A DNA stretch of 8,396 nt from Chloroflexota bacterium (GTDB taxonomy: Bacteria > Chloroflexota > Anaerolineae > Promineifilales > Promineifilaceae). Below, piece after piece: positions 6,258 through 8,396 of this stretch (the first letter of the stretch is position 1; every line of letters begins with the position of its first letter). The translations under genes and the position numbers were made by a program. Under the pieces are notes generated by a model that worked only from the letters and a program-made list of their open reading frames with translations, did not search any database and had not been told where the DNA came from. Location: assembly GCA_020353135.1 (NCBI GenBank), contig CP070688.1, positions 3,708,770-3,717,165 of the forward strand. Direction: 5' to 3'.

Positions 6258-6944
6258 ATGTTCTTTAGCCCTATATGGCTGCTTTTTGCACTGCCGGGTC
6301 TGATTCTGGGACTGTGGGCCCGATCCCGTGTGAAAGGTTCTTTTGACAAATACAGCAAAGTCCGCACCGCACGGGGCGTGACTGGGGCCCAAGTGGCCAG
6401 AATGTTGCTCGATTCAGAGGGTCTGCACAACGTCCAAATCGAGGAGAGCAAAGGCAGGCTCAGCGATCATTATGACCCGCGCAGTCGAACATTGCGCTTG
6501 AGTCCCGAGGTCTATAGCACGCCTAGTGTGGCCGCCGCTGGTGTCGCTGCCCACGAGATGGGGCACGCGTTGCAGCATGCCGGCGGCTATTTCCCGCTGC
6601 AAATTCGCAGCGCCATCGTTCCGGCTGCCCAGTTCGGCAGCACCTTGGCGCCCTGGCTGTTTATCATCGGCTTTCTCTTCCGCTTCACGGCCCTGGCGTG
6701 GGTAGGATTGGTCTTGTTTGGCCTGGCTGTCATCTTCACCCTGATTACGTTGCCGGTGGAGTTCGACGCCTCCCGGCGGGCCAAGAAACTGTTGGCCGGG
6801 AACGGTATTATGATTGGCGATGAAATGAAGGGCGTTGACAAGGTTTTGGACGCCGCCGCCCTGACCTATGTTGCGGCCGCGGTGGCGGCCGTCGGCCAGT
6901 TCCTTTATTACCTGGTGCTTCTTGGCGGCGGACGGCGTCGGTGA
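6258..6944 (+). CDS. yugP: YugP-type membrane neutral zinc metallopeptidase
   Basis: A 228-residue membrane metallopeptidase of the YugP / Zn_peptidase_2 family (PF04298), usual length. Seen: an N-terminal hydrophobic segment (2-20); VTGAQVARMLLDSEGL (41-56), the typical family segment; DHYDPRSRTLRLSPEVY (70-86), also characteristic; the zinc motif HEMGH at 99-103 in AAHEMGHALQH (His99 and His103 as ligands, Glu100 catalytic); hydrophobic spans at about 129-145 and 146-165; then LPVEFDASRRA (165-175), where Glu168 is the expected third ligand; and a last span at about 201-222. All key residues are intact. Its substrate is not known for the family in general. It follows the 56-residue gene after one base, has a poor ribosome site of its own (AAGGA 14 bases upstream), and ends before a strong terminator, so the two genes form a small operon. 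Confidence 0.95.
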   Translation: MFFSPIWLLFALPGLILGLWARSRVKGSFDKYSKVRTARGVTGAQVARMLLDSEGLHNVQIEESKGRLSDHYDPRSRTLRLSPEVYSTPSVAAAGVAAHEMGHALQHAGGYFPLQIRSAIVPAAQFGSTLAPWLFIIGFLFRFTALAWVGLVLFGLAVIFTLITLPVEFDASRRAKKLLAGNGIMIGDEMKGVDKVLDAAALTYVAAAVAAVGQFLYYLVLLGGGRRR

Positions 6945-6971
6945 GGATTGCCAATGAGAAGTGGCAAGTGA

Positions 6972-7006
6972 GGCCTGTCGGACATAAAGCCCGACAGGTC
7001 TTTTTT
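6972..7006 (+). terminator. Intrinsic terminator after the zinc peptidase gene
   Basis: CCTGTCGG (6974-6981) pairs perfectly with CCGACAGG (6991-6998) around a nine-base loop, extendable by a G-T and a G-C pair, followed by six Ts (7001-7006). It lies 28 bases after the peptidase stop. The T-run is on the plus strand only; read leftward no T-run follows the hairpin, so it should not stop the convergent gene efficiently. Confidence 0.88.
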
Positions 7007-7010
7007 CGTT

Positions 7011-8396
7011 TTAGTCGCCTGAATTCTCTAACCGGTACCAGTGGCTTGCGTAAGCGCCCAGATTGATGACGACCGGCCATTCAGTGATGATGGTCCGGTT
7101 GTCGCCGGCCAGTAGATCGACCAGCGCCCGCCCCTGGTAGGTGGCCAGATCAAGGGCCAGCGACTGCTGTTGATTACTCAGATTGTAGAGACACAGGAGT
7201 CGCTCTTCGCCATTGGCGGAATCGGCAACTCGCCAGTAGGCCAGGATCGCGGGTTCATTGACCTCTATCACGTCCATCTTGCCCAGGCGCAGAGCTGCCT
7301 GCTTGCGCCTGGCCCGTAGTAAGAATCGGATCGCCCATAGATGAGATTCCAGGTCGTCCTCTTGGGCCGCCACGTTAACTATCTGATGGCCATAAAGCTC
7401 GTCACTGTTGACAGGGAAATAGGTTTCATCGGCTTCGGAGAACCCGCCGTTCTTGGCGCTACTCCACTGCATCGGCGTGCGGCAGCCATGTCGATCGGGC
7501 AGCCAAATATTGTCGCCCATGCCGATCTCATCGCCGTAGTAGATGATCGGCGTTCCGGGTAAGGACAGTAGCAGGGCGTTCATCAGCAGCCAGCGACGCT
7601 TGTCGCCGTCCAGTAAAGGATTGAGGCGTCGACGGATCCCCAGATTCTGACGCATCCTTGGCTCTGGCGCGTACTGCTCCCACATCCACTGCCGTTCTTC
7701 CGGTGTGACCATCTCCAGGGTCAGTTCGTCGTGATTGCGTAAAAAAGTCAACCATTGGGCGCCGGTCGGGATCGCCGGGGTACGGGCAAGAATGTCCAGA
7801 ATTGAGCTCTTGTCAGCTTGTTTCAGGGCCATATATAGACGAGGCATGATCGGGAAATGGAAACACATGTGGCACTCGTCGCCGTCGCCGAAATAGGCTC
7901 GTACATCTTCAGGCCACTGATTGGCTTCGGCGATGATCACCCGTCCCGGATACTCCTCATCCATGATGCGGCGCACCTTCTTCAGGAAGGCATGGGTTTC
8001 GGGCAAGTTCTCGCAGTTTGTGCCTTCACGCTCGTAGAGATAGGGGACTGCATCCGCGCGAAAACCGTCAACGCCCAGATCAAGCCAGAAGCGCATGATG
8101 TTGAGCATTTCCTCGTGCACGGCCGGGTTATCATAGTTCAAGTCCGGCTGGCTGCTATAAAAGCGGTGCCAGAAATACTTGCCCGCCTGCCCATCGTAGG
8201 TCCAATTCGAGCCCTCATAATCCAGAAAGATGATCCGGGCTCCGGCATATTCTTTTCCGGTTTCACTCCAAACGTAGTAGTCGTGATATGGTGAATCCGG
8301 CCCTTTGCGCGCCTCTTGGAACCAGCGATGTTGGTCCGACGTATGATTCATGACCAGGTCGGTCACGACGCGCAAACCTCTCTCATGAGCCGCATC
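7011..8396 (-). CDS. treS: Trehalose synthase (maltose alpha-D-glucosyltransferase), GH13 family; 5' end beyond window
   Basis: This cytoplasmic enzyme is expected to interconvert maltose and trehalose by intramolecular transglucosylation. The frame is open at the right edge; 461 residues are visible and about 90-100 N-terminal residues are missing, giving an estimated full length near the usual 550 without a fused maltokinase. In visible numbering: region [17 protein letters not shown] (8-23); region II GFRADAV with nucleophile Asp115; region III VIIAEAN with acid/base Glu157; region IV FLRNHDE with Asp223; then [20 protein letters not shown] and [14 protein letters not shown], close to the TreS pattern; and a C-terminal beta domain from about 375. 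The closest alternatives are other GH13 glucosidases or amylosucrase-type enzymes. The stop at 7011 is four bases from the T-run of the convergent terminator. The internal TTG at 8375 is not the start: DAAHERG continues upstream in frame. Confidence 0.85.
   Translation of the reverse strand, partial: DAAHERGLRVVTDLVMNHTSDQHRWFQEARKGPDSPYHDYYVWSETGKEYAGARIIFLDYEGSNWTYDGQAGKYFWHRFYSSQPDLNYDNPAVHEEMLNIMRFWLDLGVDGFRADAVPYLYEREGTNCENLPETHAFLKKVRRIMDEEYPGRVIIAEANQWPEDVRAYFGDGDECHMCFHFPIMPRLYMALKQADKSSILDILARTPAIPTGAQWLTFLRNHDELTLEMVTPEERQWMWEQYAPEPRMRQNLGIRRRLNPLLDGDKRRWLLMNALLLSLPGTPIIYYGDEIGMGDNIWLPDRHGCRTPMQWSSAKNGGFSEADETYFPVNSDELYGHQIVNVAAQEDDLESHLWAIRFLLRARRKQAALRLGKMDVIEVNEPAILAYWRVADSANGEERLLCLYNLSNQQQSLALDLATYQGRALVDLLAGDNRTIITEWPVVINLGAYASHWYRLENSGD

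Noticed and set aside
7857..8294. A 145-codon plus-strand frame opposite treS
   Set aside because: It is the complement of conserved GH13 catalytic regions and has no independent support.
1..8396. CRISPR arrays, tRNA or rRNA genes, insertion sequences
   Set aside because: No regularly spaced repeats, cloverleaf-like sequences, rRNA segments, transposase frames or terminal inverted repeats were seen on either strand.

Overview
The window holds six protein genes in two opposing blocks, all in dense bacterial style. The composition is moderately GC-rich with many GCC/GGC codons. The content suggests a Chloroflexota-type bacterium, probably Anaerolineae or a relative: a YugP-type zinc peptidase, an ABC-2 exporter whose ATPase carries the GYMPDFFGVYED variant, a large extracytoplasmic partner protein and a trehalose synthase. 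That placement is inference from protein style; there is no rRNA or other marker here.

Left block (minus strand, 5850 down to the left edge). Transcription starts with an 839-residue protein that has a signal peptide, a glutamine-amidotransferase-like fold, two membrane spans and a long outer C-terminal region. An intrinsic terminator follows its stop codon. After a gap of 72 bases come an ABC ATPase, an ABC-2 permease and a membrane-anchored coiled-coil protein that runs off the left edge. The last three genes are separated by only a few bases or overlap, so they look like one translationally coupled unit. The large protein probably belongs to the same exporter-type machine, a layout comparable in outline to GldA/GldF/GldG (ATPase, permease, outer auxiliary protein). 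The substrate is unknown.

Divergent spacer (5851-6085). It carries a good extended -10 promoter candidate reading right, a perfect 9-bp hairpin just after its expected start point, and a weaker promoter candidate reading left.

Middle block (plus strand, 6086-7006). A 56-residue single-span membrane protein is followed after one base by a YugP-type membrane zinc peptidase, and the pair ends at a strong intrinsic terminator. The junction between the two holds nested CTTCGA/TCGAAG palindromes that can fold in two mutually exclusive ways, one of which covers the possible ribosome-binding site of the peptidase.

Right block (minus strand, right edge down to 7011). A 5'-truncated GH13 enzyme, best read as trehalose synthase (maltose/trehalose interconversion), runs convergently into the peptidase terminator. 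It has no evident functional link to the other genes.
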